Made by a program: the position numbers and the translations under genes. A DNA stretch of 64,000 bases from Craspedostauros australis (Eukaryota; Bacillariophyta; Bacillariophyceae; Mastogloiales; Achnanthaceae), in contig JAMXDE010000071.1 in NCBI GenBank assembly GCA_026770025.1, forward strand, positions 1 to 64,000, in the 5' to 3' direction. The notes beneath the pieces are model-generated. The model saw only the letters and a list, made by a program, of their open reading frames with translations. It made no database searches and was not told the origin of the DNA. Shown piece by piece: positions 33,401 through 42,800 of the stretch (positions are counted from its first letter, which is position 1; every line of letters starts with the position of its first letter).

Positions 33401-35993
33401 CGGATGGCATGGGGAAGCCGGCCGTGAACCGAGAGTCGAGGGCGACGTACACCTGAAGCATGGTGCAGCCGCCATGGCCGGGAACCCCGTCGTCGTGAGC
33501 AGGGGTATCGGAGAAGAGCGTATCCATCGCAACCGTCTCATGGAGACGGTCGACGTTGGCCGCTGGGAACCGAGACTTGAAATGCTTGCGCATGGAGAAG
33601 CGCTCGGCGGTACGGTACCACTGGGAGGTACACCGAAGAGTGTCGCGAACGCGACGAGCCGGAATCCAGCCGAAGTGGGGTCGGAGAGCCTCGTAGTCGG
33701 CAGGCTTGCGAGTGGCAATGATGCTGCCCGGGTTGTCAGCGATGTCGGCTTGGCGAGCACCAGTGTAGGCCGTGAGAACGGTAGAGTTGTTCTCACGGCG
33801 CTGGAGTGCTGCGGCGTCATCATCGGCGACGTCGTCGAGGTTCATCTCCTGGTCGAGGGAAGAAGGGTCCCATTCGTCGTCCGCTGTGAAGTCGACATGC
33901 GGATACTTGTCGAGTTCAGAGCGGGTAGGCTTGGCCATGTCCATGTAGGACAGGCCCTGCCGGACAGCCAGTGGGATGATGTGGCCTCCTGGTGTGATGA
34001 TGGTCTGGCGACCTCCAGGGAGATTCCGTGGGCGTTCGTTGACATCCATTCCGAAGGCACCAAGCTGGTTGGATGAATGGATGGTCTTGCCCTTTCCGTA
34101 GAGCGCGTATTGGTGGAATTTACCAATGATGGGCCCTTCGGTGGTCTGGATGAGACCGGCAACCGTACCAATGTCGAGGTTGGCGATGGCAGAGTCACCA
34201 ATGCCACTGACGTCGGCGGTGTGTCCTGTCTTGCAGAGAACGAGGACGTCATCGCCAGCCAGGCCACCATTGGCACCGCTGTCGACGAGAGAGCCAGAGT
34301 GGTCCTTGACAAGCTTGTTGAAGCTGTACCGGACCACCGTGGAGTTGGCAAGGCGCCAGGTCTGGCCCTTGTAGACCAGTTGAGGAGTATCGTCAGACGA
34401 AGAGGTGGACTTGGTCTGAGCGAGAAGGCGATCGATGGCAGTGGACTGGTCACCAGCCTTGGAAGAGTCCGAGTTGCCAGTGGACGGGGTTGCGGAAGGA
34501 GTGTCGGTGGTGCCCGAAGATGTGGCAGCGTTGTTGGCAGCTCGGTGGGAGTCAGCCTTGCCCTTGCCCTTGTTCTTGCGCCACTTTCCCTTTGCTTCGA
34601 GGAATGCCTTGCGTTGGTCCTTGGACATCTCACGCCATTCATCATTGGGGATGGAACGACGGTCGTCCTTGGCATAGTCCTTGCCATTGCCTTTGCCAGC
34701 AGAGCCGCCGGTCTTGGCATTGTTGACCTTGCGCCGAGATGTGGTGCGAGGCTGGTTGGCGTCGAGGGATTGTGCCTCATCTCGAACGAACTCGAGGAGG
34801 TCTTCGAAGGAGACACCAACCTTGATGAAGCCGCGAGATTGCTTGTGACGTTGGCGGGAGTTGGACTTCACGTTGGTGTAGGCCCGAGTCAAGTCGACAT
34901 CGGGACCGATGGCGGTGCGCAACCATTGTTGCTTGACCGCCTCATCGACACATGCATCATCGAGCTCTTCGATGTCATCGAGCTTGGTTTCCCAGGCATC
35001 GAGGAATTGCTCGCGGGTCTTGGTCCAAGTCTGGTCCAGACGGAAGGCGACGATGGTGTCTCTGTATTTGATGGACAGAGTCTCGCCGACGACGCCACTG
35101 GTGTAGCTGTCAACGAGATCGGCATAGGCCGCGCGGCCATCGCAAGACTTCTTGTAGGCACGGATGATGCGCCGACTCTTGGAAGTCTTGACATGCTCAG
35201 TGAGCACAGCGAAGAGGTAGCGATTCTGGCTCGCGAAGAAGGCCTCGTCCTTGGGTGCTGGCATGAAGTCCATGTCGAGATGATGGTTGAGTCCATGAGA
35301 GAAGGAAAGAGTCTCGAAGGTCCGCATGAAGGTGAGGAAGTGCTTGTCGTCCTTCAGTGTCGGGAGCGACAGGCTCTCTCGCTTGGTTGCCTTGCTGAAC
35401 TCCTTGACGTAGTCAGCCGGTAGCTCCATGGCATGGACACCTTGGAAGTTGGAAGAGGGTGCCATGGATGGAGTCACAGGTGGTTGCGGGAAGGCAGGAT
35501 CAGGCACTGAAGCCGAAGGATCGAATGCGAAGTTCACATGCGGAGGTTCTTCAGGCACCGGACGGAATGCGGATGCTGGAGTGGTGTGGTGGCCCATGCC
35601 CATCGGAGACGGAATGGGAGAGCTTGCAGTCGAATGCGAGTGCGAAGACGGAAGGGAAGGGTTGTTCTGCTCAGCTGTGAACGCCATGAACGAGGTACGA
35701 TCGAGATCGTTCCAAGTGTTGTCGTCGAGGATGGCTTGGGTGAGATACCACTTGCCAAGGTTGAGGATCTTGCGGATGTGGTTCACTCCGAGTACGGCGA
35801 CGATGGTCTCGCCATCATCGATCTCATCGCGAAGTTGGAAGCTGCGAAGATCATCTTCGGTGAGCGAGACAAGGTCAAGAGGGCTGACGATGTCCGCATG
35901 GGCGATGATGTCGCGAGGAGTGGAGTCCGAAGGGATGCCGATGACACCGAGGATGTGATCCAAGGTGGCGAGGTCCATCTCAGGAGTCGACAT
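30405..35993 (-). CDS. Element D Gag-Pol polyprotein, 1862 residues, intact
   Basis: One uninterrupted frame from ATG 35993. The first ~500 residues are Gag, with a helical core (LPTLKDDKHFLTFMRTFETL; RAYKKSCDGRAAYADLVDSY) and a Lys/Gly-rich basic end, without any CCHC box. The protease has LVDSGANGGLAG (near residue 568). Integrase acids lie in VAMDTLFSD (near 822), LMSDNAKAQIGN (near 886) and QNGAERWIQD (near 920). RT includes VGDIGNAYLEAF, KALYGLRTSGARFHE and YVDDLTATM (near 1497). RNase H includes FVDANLLHCQ, ETATYGSEFVAARQ, MLGDNQSVI and NVADVMTKFLPW. Gag and Pol are fused with no stop or shift, so their ratio must be set in another way, such as by protease or RNA processing. Confidence 0.97.
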   Translation of the reverse strand: MSTPEMDLATLDHILGVIGIPSDSTPRDIIAHADIVSPLDLVSLTEDDLRSFQLRDEIDDGETIVAVLGVNHIRKILNLGKWYLTQAILDDNTWNDLDRTSFMAFTAEQNNPSLPSSHSHSTASSPIPSPMGMGHHTTPASAFRPVPEEPPHVNFAFDPSASVPDPAFPQPPVTPSMAPSSNFQGVHAMELPADYVKEFSKATKRESLSLPTLKDDKHFLTFMRTFETLSFSHGLNHHLDMDFMPAPKDEAFFASQNRYLFAVLTEHVKTSKSRRIIRAYKKSCDGRAAYADLVDSYTSGVVGETLSIKYRDTIVAFRLDQTWTKTREQFLDAWETKLDDIEELDDACVDEAVKQQWLRTAIGPDVDLTRAYTNVKSNSRQRHKQSRGFIKVGVSFEDLLEFVRDEAQSLDANQPRTTSRRKVNNAKTGGSAGKGNGKDYAKDDRRSIPNDEWREMSKDQRKAFLEAKGKWRKNKGKGKADSHRAANNAATSSGTTDTPSATPSTGNSDSSKAGDQSTAIDRLLAQTKSTSSSDDTPQLVYKGQTWRLANSTVVRYSFNKLVKDHSGSLVDSGANGGLAGDDVLVLCKTGHTADVSGIGDSAIANLDIGTVAGLIQTTEGPIIGKFHQYALYGKGKTIHSSNQLGAFGMDVNERPRNLPGGRQTIITPGGHIIPLAVRQGLSYMDMAKPTRSELDKYPHVDFTADDEWDPSSLDQEMNLDDVADDDAAALQRRENNSTVLTAYTGARQADIADNPGSIIATRKPADYEALRPHFGWIPARRVRDTLRCTSQWYRTAERFSMRKHFKSRFPAANVDRLHETVAMDTLFSDTPAHDDGVPGHGGCTMLQVYVALDSRFTAGFPMPSESRISDTLRDFIRRHGAPDLLMSDNAKAQIGNKVMEILRQYHIRDHQSEPEHQHQNGAERWIQDIKRTTNGVMDRTGTPDRFWLICTLYVVDLFNHIAQVTAGSITPLQAAFGQRPDISKFLSYRWWQPVYYRVDNPTFPSQSKERSGRWAGPCLHKGDDLTFWVLDDETQRLLPRSAIRPADDSATRNLRADFPFPIVGEDDGSDAMNVANGEPDDDISVPPDSDPIVHSLADSILADRRGTDPETVGNAKVHIPKFSPEDLVGMTFIHEKDGQQVKAEVVQKVNDLDAANHQRIKMLLALADGETHDLISYVELADIIERQQEHNDDPDAKWEFDSIIGHEGPLSSSSPSYKGSSFNVIVKWGDGSTSTEPLSIMIQDDPVSCAAYGRRHELLDEPGWKRLKRLAIRTNRLERQVHVAKSKTFNHAPTFQFGVQVPRNHKEAMRLDDKNGNTLWADAEKKEMDQLFGYHTFKSLGKGAPVPSGFQKIRLQWVYAVKHDLRHKARCVAGGHLTDPCKDASYAGVVSLRSLRLSLLTGELNGIPTWVGDIGNAYLEAFTQERICFIAGDEFGDFAGHTMQIVKALYGLRTSGARFHEALADTLRDMGFLQCRSDPDVWMRDANSHWEYVCVYVDDLTATMADPKAFFDILSSKYGYQLKGVGPIKYHLGADFGRDPDGTLKLSPQSYIKRMMENYERMFGELPRKISCPLDKADSPELDTSSELSETDKRKFMSLIGALQWCISLGRFDISVAVMTLARFRSAPRQGHLDRAKRVYGYLRKHPDAAIRFRTCVPRFDLHYEVPNHDWIYSVYGKTSEEIPDDIPEPKGKPVRTTTFVDANLLHCQVTGRSATGALHLVNQTPIEWFSKRQGTVETATYGSEFVAARQATEQIISLRLALREMGIPIDGPSWMLGDNQSVITSSTVPKSMLSKRHNALAYHRVRSAVAAGILYFIKIPGTQNVADVMTKFLPWAVFWPLVKPILFWKGHTESSSPTYKT

Positions 35994-36298
35994 GATTGGC
36001 GATGGATGGATGGAGAGAGTGGATGCGGATGCTGGAGGCTGAAGGATAGCTGAGGCTGGGGTGCACTGACTGAATCGTCTTCTGGTGCGGGAGGGTGCTG
36101 CAGGAAGTCTTGGATGGCTGAGTGGGAAGGCCCGAACTCAGCTGAGGAACCGAAAGGAGGGCGTTCTGCGGATGCGAGAAAGCCGAAGGAAAGCCGAAAT
36201 CACGTCGTCACGTGATGGAAGGTGAAGGGATTGCTCGTGGATGGACGAGGGATGAAGGATGGATGGATTGTCACGCAATCAATTCAGTAGGTGAAAGC

Positions 36299-36313
36299 TT
36301 GCGACTGTTAATC
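36299..36313 (-). promoter_or_regulatory. Element D primer-binding site (tRNA-Asn anticodon-arm type)
   Basis: On the minus strand GATTAACAGTCGCAA follows the LTR with no spacer, identical to element B over 15 nt, although the LTRs and proteins of B and D are clearly different. This conservation in an otherwise unconserved leader supports its role as the primer-binding site. Confidence 0.78.
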
Positions 36314-36943
36314 TGTTAGAACGTAATCGTAGATGGGTTTGAAGATACCGCACCGAGAACGTAGAGTGATCAAGTCGTTGTTGTTGGTGAGGAGAGTGTT
36401 TGTTTACTGTGTTATTCGTATGGTAGTAGGAATGCTGTCGAGCTCACAAGATTGTATTCTTGGAACTGTGAGCATGAGAGAGGCATGACATGATCTCATG
36501 CAATTGCAAGTAAAAATAACACGGAGACAACACGACAAATGTGCGTGTTACTGCGTGAAGATGAGGTGCAAAAGTCAATGAACAAAACACCGCGATAGCC
36601 CGTGTTGTAAATTACGTCTTCTCACGATGTTGCTAGTAGTACGATCGCACGATTGATCGTATTCACTTGAGAAGGTCAGGGCAAGATTCGCACGTGTCAC
36701 ACCCAAGATCCAAGTCTGTCCTGATTGGGCAGATTGGCTCATCTTGGCAAGAAATCAATTTCCACGACATTTTTGGATCTGTGATTGAGGGAAAACGATT
36801 CTTGCGACGCGAAATGCGACACAAATCTGACACAACGGATTTTCGACCAAAATTTCCGTTCGGAACGGAAAAGGTAAGAAAAGTGGAGATTTCTGATTGG
36901 TCGACGGGTGTCGCTATTGTTAGAGATTTAGCGTGCGCTAATA
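36314..36943 (-). repeat. Element D 5' LTR
   Basis: It is 630 bp and the same as the left copy by eye over its whole length. Transcription of element D should start within this copy, on the minus strand. No element could be singled out as its core promoter. Confidence 0.96.
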
Positions 36944-36948
36944 CAGAC

Positions 36949-38625
36949 TTCAACGAACGAGGTCGAAAGGAGGAAGGTTATGAGAGCGAATCATCATCCA
37001 ATGAAGAGAGTGACGAACTCAGCGATGAGATAACTGACGAATCCAACAACGACACTACAGATGATGAGGAAATCGCAGACGAAGAAGAGATCGAGATTAC
37101 CCATCATAGCACAACAGGACTATACGGAATGAATGCAATCATTACCGAGACACCGGAGATCGACATCGGACTGTTGATGCAGGACCAGAACAAGGAACTA
37201 GAGAAGCACATCGAACCAACAACATTCGATGGAACCTTCAACCACCCAGATCCCATCCATTGAAAGGGATACCAAGCAGCCAGCAAGAAAGAGTTCAACT
37301 CCATGGACAAATGCAAGGTGTGCAGCAAGATCAAACAAGACACCATCCCACGCAGCCGCAGATGCTGCAAGTGCAAATGGGTCTTCAAGCTGAAGCGTGA
37401 CGGCACACATCGAGCGCGACTCGTTGCATGTGGCTATTCACAAGTTGCAGGAGTAGACTTCCAAGAGCATTACTCACCCGTCATCCATGACGTGACCTAT
37501 CGGGTCATGATGGTGATCATGCTAATCAAGAAGATGGATTGCGCACTCATCGATGTTGTAACGGCATTCCTACATGGAGACCTCGACGAGGAGATCTACA
37601 TGAACTGTCCCAATGGGATGGATCATCAACCAGACGAAGCCCTGACCCTACACAAGCCAATCTACGGACTTGTGCAGAGCGCCAGGCAATGGTTCAAGAT
37701 GTTGGTGTCGACCCTCAAGAATATCAACTTCGAACAGAGCGCAGCAGACCCGTGCCTGTTCTACAAGAAGACGAACGAAGGAAGCATGATCGTGGCCATC
37801 TACGTGGACGATTGCTTCTGTTGCGGAGACTCCAAGGCACTAGAGACATTCCTGAAGGACATCCAAGGCAGCAAGTTCAAGGTGACAATCGAGCGCGGAC
37901 TCGGGGACTACCTCAGCTGCAACATCGAACTGAACCATGACAAGACTAGAGCGACATTGCGTCAACCACATCTCATCCGACATCTCATCGAAGAGTTCGG
38001 AACCAAGGTTGAGAAGATGCAACGCTATGGGACACCGGGAACCCCGGGTCAAATCATCGTACGACCATCTGAAGACAACGGACTACAGAAGGTCGGACCG
38101 GAAGAACATGCTGAGTACCGCCAAGGCGTCGGTATGCTACTCTTCCTCATCAAGCACTCGCGACCAGATATCGCGAACCCTGTGAGGGAACTCTCTAAGG
38201 TATTGATCGGGCCCACCAAGGCCGCAATGAAGGAAATGTATTGGATCATCAAGTATGTGATCGATACAAAGGACTATGGATTGAAGATCCATCCAGCACG
38301 TCCAGACGACGACGGCTGGGACATGGAGCTCTTCTGCGATAGCGAATACGCAGGAGACAAGAACACGAGAATCAGCATAGGAGGGTTCATCCTATACCTG
38401 TGCAAGGTACCAATCCTTTGGCGATCCAAGGCACAGAAGGCCGTCACACTCAGCTCATCCGAAGCAGAATACGTTGCCCTTTCCAAAGCGGCAAAGGAGA
38501 TCTTCTTCGTCATGCAGCTACTCGAAAGTGTGGGCGTCCCAGTGAAGACACCGATCAAGGTCCATGTGGACAACATTGGAGCAATCTTCATCACCAAGAA
38601 CCCATCTGTCGAGATGTACATGTGA
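36949..38625 (+). pseudogene. Element C pol 3' half: RT and truncated RNase H
   Basis: The frame resumes after element D with an acidic spacer, is stopped by TGA 37261-37263, and goes on in the same phase with RT. RT motifs are KCKWVFKLKRDG, HYSPVIHDVTYRVMM, VTAFLHGDLDEEIYMNCP, IYGLVQSARQWF and the catalytic YVDDCFCC. RNase H shows FCDSEYAGDKN, VTLSSSEAEYVALS and HVDNIGAIFITKN, then runs straight into the 3' LTR at 38607. About 60-70 residues of RNase H normally found after this point are missing. Element A, a relative, still has them. Confidence 0.9.
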
Positions 38626-39410
38626 GTATATGTCGAGATGTACGTGTATATGTGCATCGTTCACCCGTTATTCTCTCATACGCACTTGGACGGTATAACT
38701 ACATTCGTGCCGATAGTATGCTGTGATTCGTCAGAATTACAGCGGAAATGGAACACACGAAAATGAGCAGAATTTCTGGAGGAAATTTGCAATCGACGAT
38801 TTCTGAGAGAATTAGAAATATTGTCTGTCCATCCACCAATGGAAATGTATGGTACCAAGCGAATCTTGAGGTACCTCCCAACTAAACCTCAGATGACGAT
38901 ATCATCTGACAGACTCATGCATCACCAATGGAACATGACATCTGGAGAGCAGAAGGACGCCTACTGACGTTGACAGGATGTCATCGTGTCACCATGTCGA
39001 CATCTGTCTCCATGTCAGAGCAGGAGGCAAAGATCCGATGACCAAAGGACATCAAGATCATGGATACAGGAGGTGAAGTTCAAATGGTAAGTAGTCATGG
39101 AGTAGGAACCAGTAGTGAACAAACAAAGTATCGAATGCGGAGTATGCATCAAACGTGAAGTATCGTGTAGCACGAGTACACAATATTGAGAGAGAGAGAG
39201 AGAATACGAAGAGTAGCGAGAGAGCATCTCGCACACCGACTCATAGTCAGACACCCAATCTACAAAACAGATTGAAGCGCCGAGAGCATCGGGCAAGAGA
39301 GAGGACACCGAGAGGATCAGAGTCCCAACGTAATGAAATAGCAAACAAACGACTATCAACCAACACTGTCTTCCACGATCATAGGCTTCCAATCATGGAA
39401 CTTGCCAACA
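38607..39410 (+). repeat. Element C 3' LTR
   Basis: 804 bp from TGTCGAGATGTAC to TTGCCAACA. It contains an AG microsatellite near 39187 and no insertion. It differs from the 5' LTR at many positions. Confidence 0.85.
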
Positions 39411-39837
39411 TTCCTGTGACGAATGGAGGATTGTGATCTGATCGAATGGACCAAGCTGCGTGATGCCTACGACTTGGCAATGTCTAAGGCAACAAAACTA
39501 TCAGCAGAGAACAACATGCTTGTGTGCACAGACATGGGGTACTTGGTGGTGCATGCATGTCCATGATGAATTTGCGATGAATGCAAGATGGATGCTTGCT
39601 AGACCAACAGAGGGACCCATGGAGATCTCAGGAGGAGATCGGACTTTGACATTGAGAGCAATGAAGAGCTCACAGTTCAGAGAAGTAGATTCTAACAAAC
39701 GATTAGCTTTCTACTATCACACCACCCCGGATTTCCAACATAATGCGTGGTGAAATTCCTATGACAACCATTCTATTATTCATGCGATGTCTCTAAACCA
39801 TGTTGACCTTGTGATCGTTGGAGCTGCTGTGCCCCAC
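39411..39837. other. Gap between element C and cyclase gene, with LTR-end relic
   Basis: No gene is seen. A plus frame at 39423-39569 (MEDCDLIEWTKLRDAYDLA onward) is short and unrecognised. The stretch 39690-39741 ends CCCCGGATTTCCAACA and resembles the terminal ~50 bp of element A LTRs in plus orientation, so it is probably the end of an old LTR. The 3' end of the cyclase gene must lie in the last part. Confidence 0.5.
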
Positions 39838-42800
39838 TCACACTCGCATCCCCGCCCCACCAGCGCGTCCTTTGTCGCCACTACTACTTCCGCCACTGCC
39901 TTCGCTCTTGTACTGCGCCGACATCTGCTCCACGATATCGTGCCCCTTCTTGGCCCATTCACGCCGATTCTCCATGGCATAGTTGAGGCATTCATCTGAG
40001 CTGACACCAAACACGCCGCACTCCTTCAACTTCTTCGCCAGCGGGATGATGTAGTTGTCGTAGAACTTGAGCTCACCTTCGTACCAGCTTTGGGACGGAT
40101 TTTTCTGGGATCGTCCGGAGATATGCGCATGCATCATCTCGTGGAACAGCCGCTCGTTCCATTTCTGGTAGACGTGCCAATGCTGCATGGTATGGGCTAC
40201 GTCCGAGGCCTGGATGAGATGCTCAATGACGATCGTGGCCTTCCTGTTTGTGTCGATGGTTTTGCTAGAGCCAGCATTGCTGCTGCGAAAGGCTCTCTCC
40301 CACCGATTCTTTCGCAGCGTGCTGAGCTCGGCGTCAAAGATGTCCGTGGCCAGAACGGAGTTGACCATGAGTTGCCGGAATCTCTTGAGCTCGTGCGCGT
40401 CCGTGTAGATGCAGTTCCTCAGACTGTCAAACTTCGGTTGCATGAGTATGTCCCACGCCAATTCGATGGAGTTTTGTTCTGCCACGCTCTTGTTCTTGAA
40501 CCGCTTCGCAAGGCGTTCATTCTCAGCAAGGAGGAGGAAGTTGGGGACCCCAACATGATCCACATCATGGATGAGAGCTGAGAGGACGACAGCGAACTGT
40601 GTGAGTGGGTCCGACGTGATGCCGTATGTGTGGTCATGGAGGCATTGCGCGCGGTCCTGGCCATCCTCTTCGATGTCTGGTGCCACTATTCTGGAAAGAA
40701 GCTTCGTGACTGACATAGTGACGTGCGATGCGTGCTCGAAGTTGTGGAAGGAGTTGTTGCGGTACATCGAGGCGATTGTTCCCACGTAGAGTTCGAGTTG
40801 AGCGTGGACCTCATCGCTGATGACGGCCGGAGCGATGTTCTTGAAAGACTTGATCGAGTTGCGGTTCTTTGAAAATCCTGGGAGACTCACGAACTCTACG
40901 ACCTCATTCAAGGGGTAGCTCCTTTGACAGATCATCTCCTCCGTGTTGGCGAGGGACCCATCAACGGAACGATTCGTGGAAGTCGGCTGGCGCTTCTCGA
41001 TCATCACCAGCAACAATCTGGCAAGGATGTCGACGTTCCATTTAACCAAACGTTGCTGTTTGGGTGTGCTTTGGAGGTATCTTGGGAGCTTGTCCATCGC
41101 GCTCTGGGACTGTCTCAAGATGGGCGGTGTAGATGGAAGGCTAACGGCAGCTGGGCTGCTCTGTTGGCATGCCGTCATGCCATGACCCGACGCACCGGGG
41201 ATGTTTGATTGTTGGTCTGCGCCAGCCGTGCTCGTGGCTTCGGTGATGGAATCTCCGGTTCTCTCCGCCGTGTCCTTGGATTGAAGCCAGAAAGTTGTAA
41301 TGGCCCCCTTGCCTTTGGCAACAACGGTCTCGTCTCGCGGCATGATCCAGGCCTTCTTACCTGCAGCGATGAGCAGATTGGCTGTGCTTTCCGACAGGTG
41401 GATGCGACCGCGCGCACCGGTGGCCTCGACTCGAGCTGCTGTGTTGACGGTATCGCCGAACAGCTGGAATCTGGACTTGTCGCCGCGGAGGACTCCAGCT
41501 GTGACTGGTCCCGAGTGCAGGCCCATTCTCATCATGAGGTCGCCGGTGTCAGGTCCCAACGTCACTTCGAGCATCTTCGACAGCTCGTTCATCTTCTTCA
41601 TGCAATCGTTGGCAAAGCGTGCCATGATGACGGCATGGTCATCCCTTGGTTCTGGAAGTCCAGCCACGGCGACGTAGCAGTCCCCGATCGTCTCGACTTT
41701 GAAGACTCCGCGCTTGTTCGCGATCGTGTCGAATGCGCGGTACACGGTCTCAAGAAGCATGAAGACCTGCGTCGGTTCACGGACGGAGCTCCACGCCGTG
41801 AATTTTACGATGTCGGAGAAGAGGACTGTTGTGTTGGGGAAGAGATCCGCGATGGGCTTGGTTTCGTAGAACACGCCATCCAACGACGGGGTCGGTGAGG
41901 TGCTTGTCTCATGAAAGAGCTGGCGGTTGGGGTCGACGGGGCCCTTCGACTGGAGCTTGCCTTGCGTGTGCAGGTTGATGGCGCCATCGTGCGGCTCGGA
42001 TGTCATCATCTGCTCCTTCTCCTGCATCAGCCGTTCCCGGACCTTTGCTGGGAAGAGGGAGGAAACGATGGCGTTGGATTTGACGGCTGCATTTTGGACC
42101 TTGCTTTGGCGTCGTTGTACCAAGAAGTCGTACCCAAGGAACACGGCCATGGTGAAGATGAACAAGGCCGCGACGGCAGTAGCTAGGAACACTGGCGTAT
42201 CCGTGCGATACGATTTCTCCATCTCCTCCGATGGGTACAGATTCAGCGTGTAGATGCAGGTCTTGCCGCCCACGGTGGTCCGCTCCGTCTCTAGCAGCTG
42301 CTCATCGGTGAAGGTGGTCACATGCCCCATGTCGGTGTACTCCTCGGAATGAAAGTCGCCCAAGCCGAGATAAGACACGTTGGGGCCATCAATCTGGAAG
42401 GAGAATCTATCGCCGCAGGAGCTTCCGAGCACTGCGATGATACCCTTGGAGTTTTCCTGGATGACGTTCGTGAAGTAAAGCTCCCAGGGGATGACGGCGA
42501 CGAGCATTCCCACGACTTGCTTGCCAGCATCGTGAAATCGATCGAAGACTGGCTCGACAAGGATGCTCTTTGGGTGTATCACGACAATTTTGTCTTTGTC
42601 TTTACCCAGGGCTTCGAGGCCAAAGATGGTCGTTGGATCCGAAACCTCCGACAACGCCGGGCGCTGCGTTTGTTTGGACGCCTCAAAGACATCGGCTATG
42701 ACGTCGTAAGAGCAGAGATCCGAATTGATGAAGTTCTCGCTCCGAGGTGGTGGGCTTTGCTGCCACAGAGGACAGTGAGTCTCCCTTGGAGGAGAATCGA

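Larger units (their letters stand above)
29751..36943 (-). mobile_element. Element D: intact young Copia-type element nested in C
   Basis: Two 630-bp LTRs that look identical on reading (29751-30380 and 36314-36943) flank one long minus-strand frame. The exact 5-bp duplication CAGAC lies on both sides (29746-29750 and 36944-36948), inside the pol of element C. On the minus strand the order is LTR, primer-binding site GATTAACAGTCGCAA (36299-36313), a leader of about 300 bp, gag-pol, polypurine tract (CTTTGGGGAG), LTR. Everything needed for autonomous movement seems present. It belongs with element B (same primer site, no zinc knuckle). Confidence 0.96.
23836..39410 (+). mobile_element. Element C: old Copia element carrying D and solo LTR E
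   Basis: Related repeats at 23836-25322 and 38607-39410 enclose plus-strand gag (25405), protease-integrase (to 29750) and RT-RNase H (36949-38625). The 5' LTR is interrupted by E (24306-24993) and pol by element D (29751-36943). Removing D and one copy of CAGAC restores a continuous pol frame (ELAD then FNERG). No clean target-site duplication is seen at the ends (ACCTG before, TTCCT after). The RNase H tail and polypurine tract are missing at the 3' LTR. LTR divergence, nonsense codons and this loss make C old and immobile. Confidence 0.88.

Noticed and set aside
34077..35423. 448-codon plus-strand open frame
   Set aside because: It is the antisense shadow of the intact Gag-Pol of element D, which has clear catalytic motifs.
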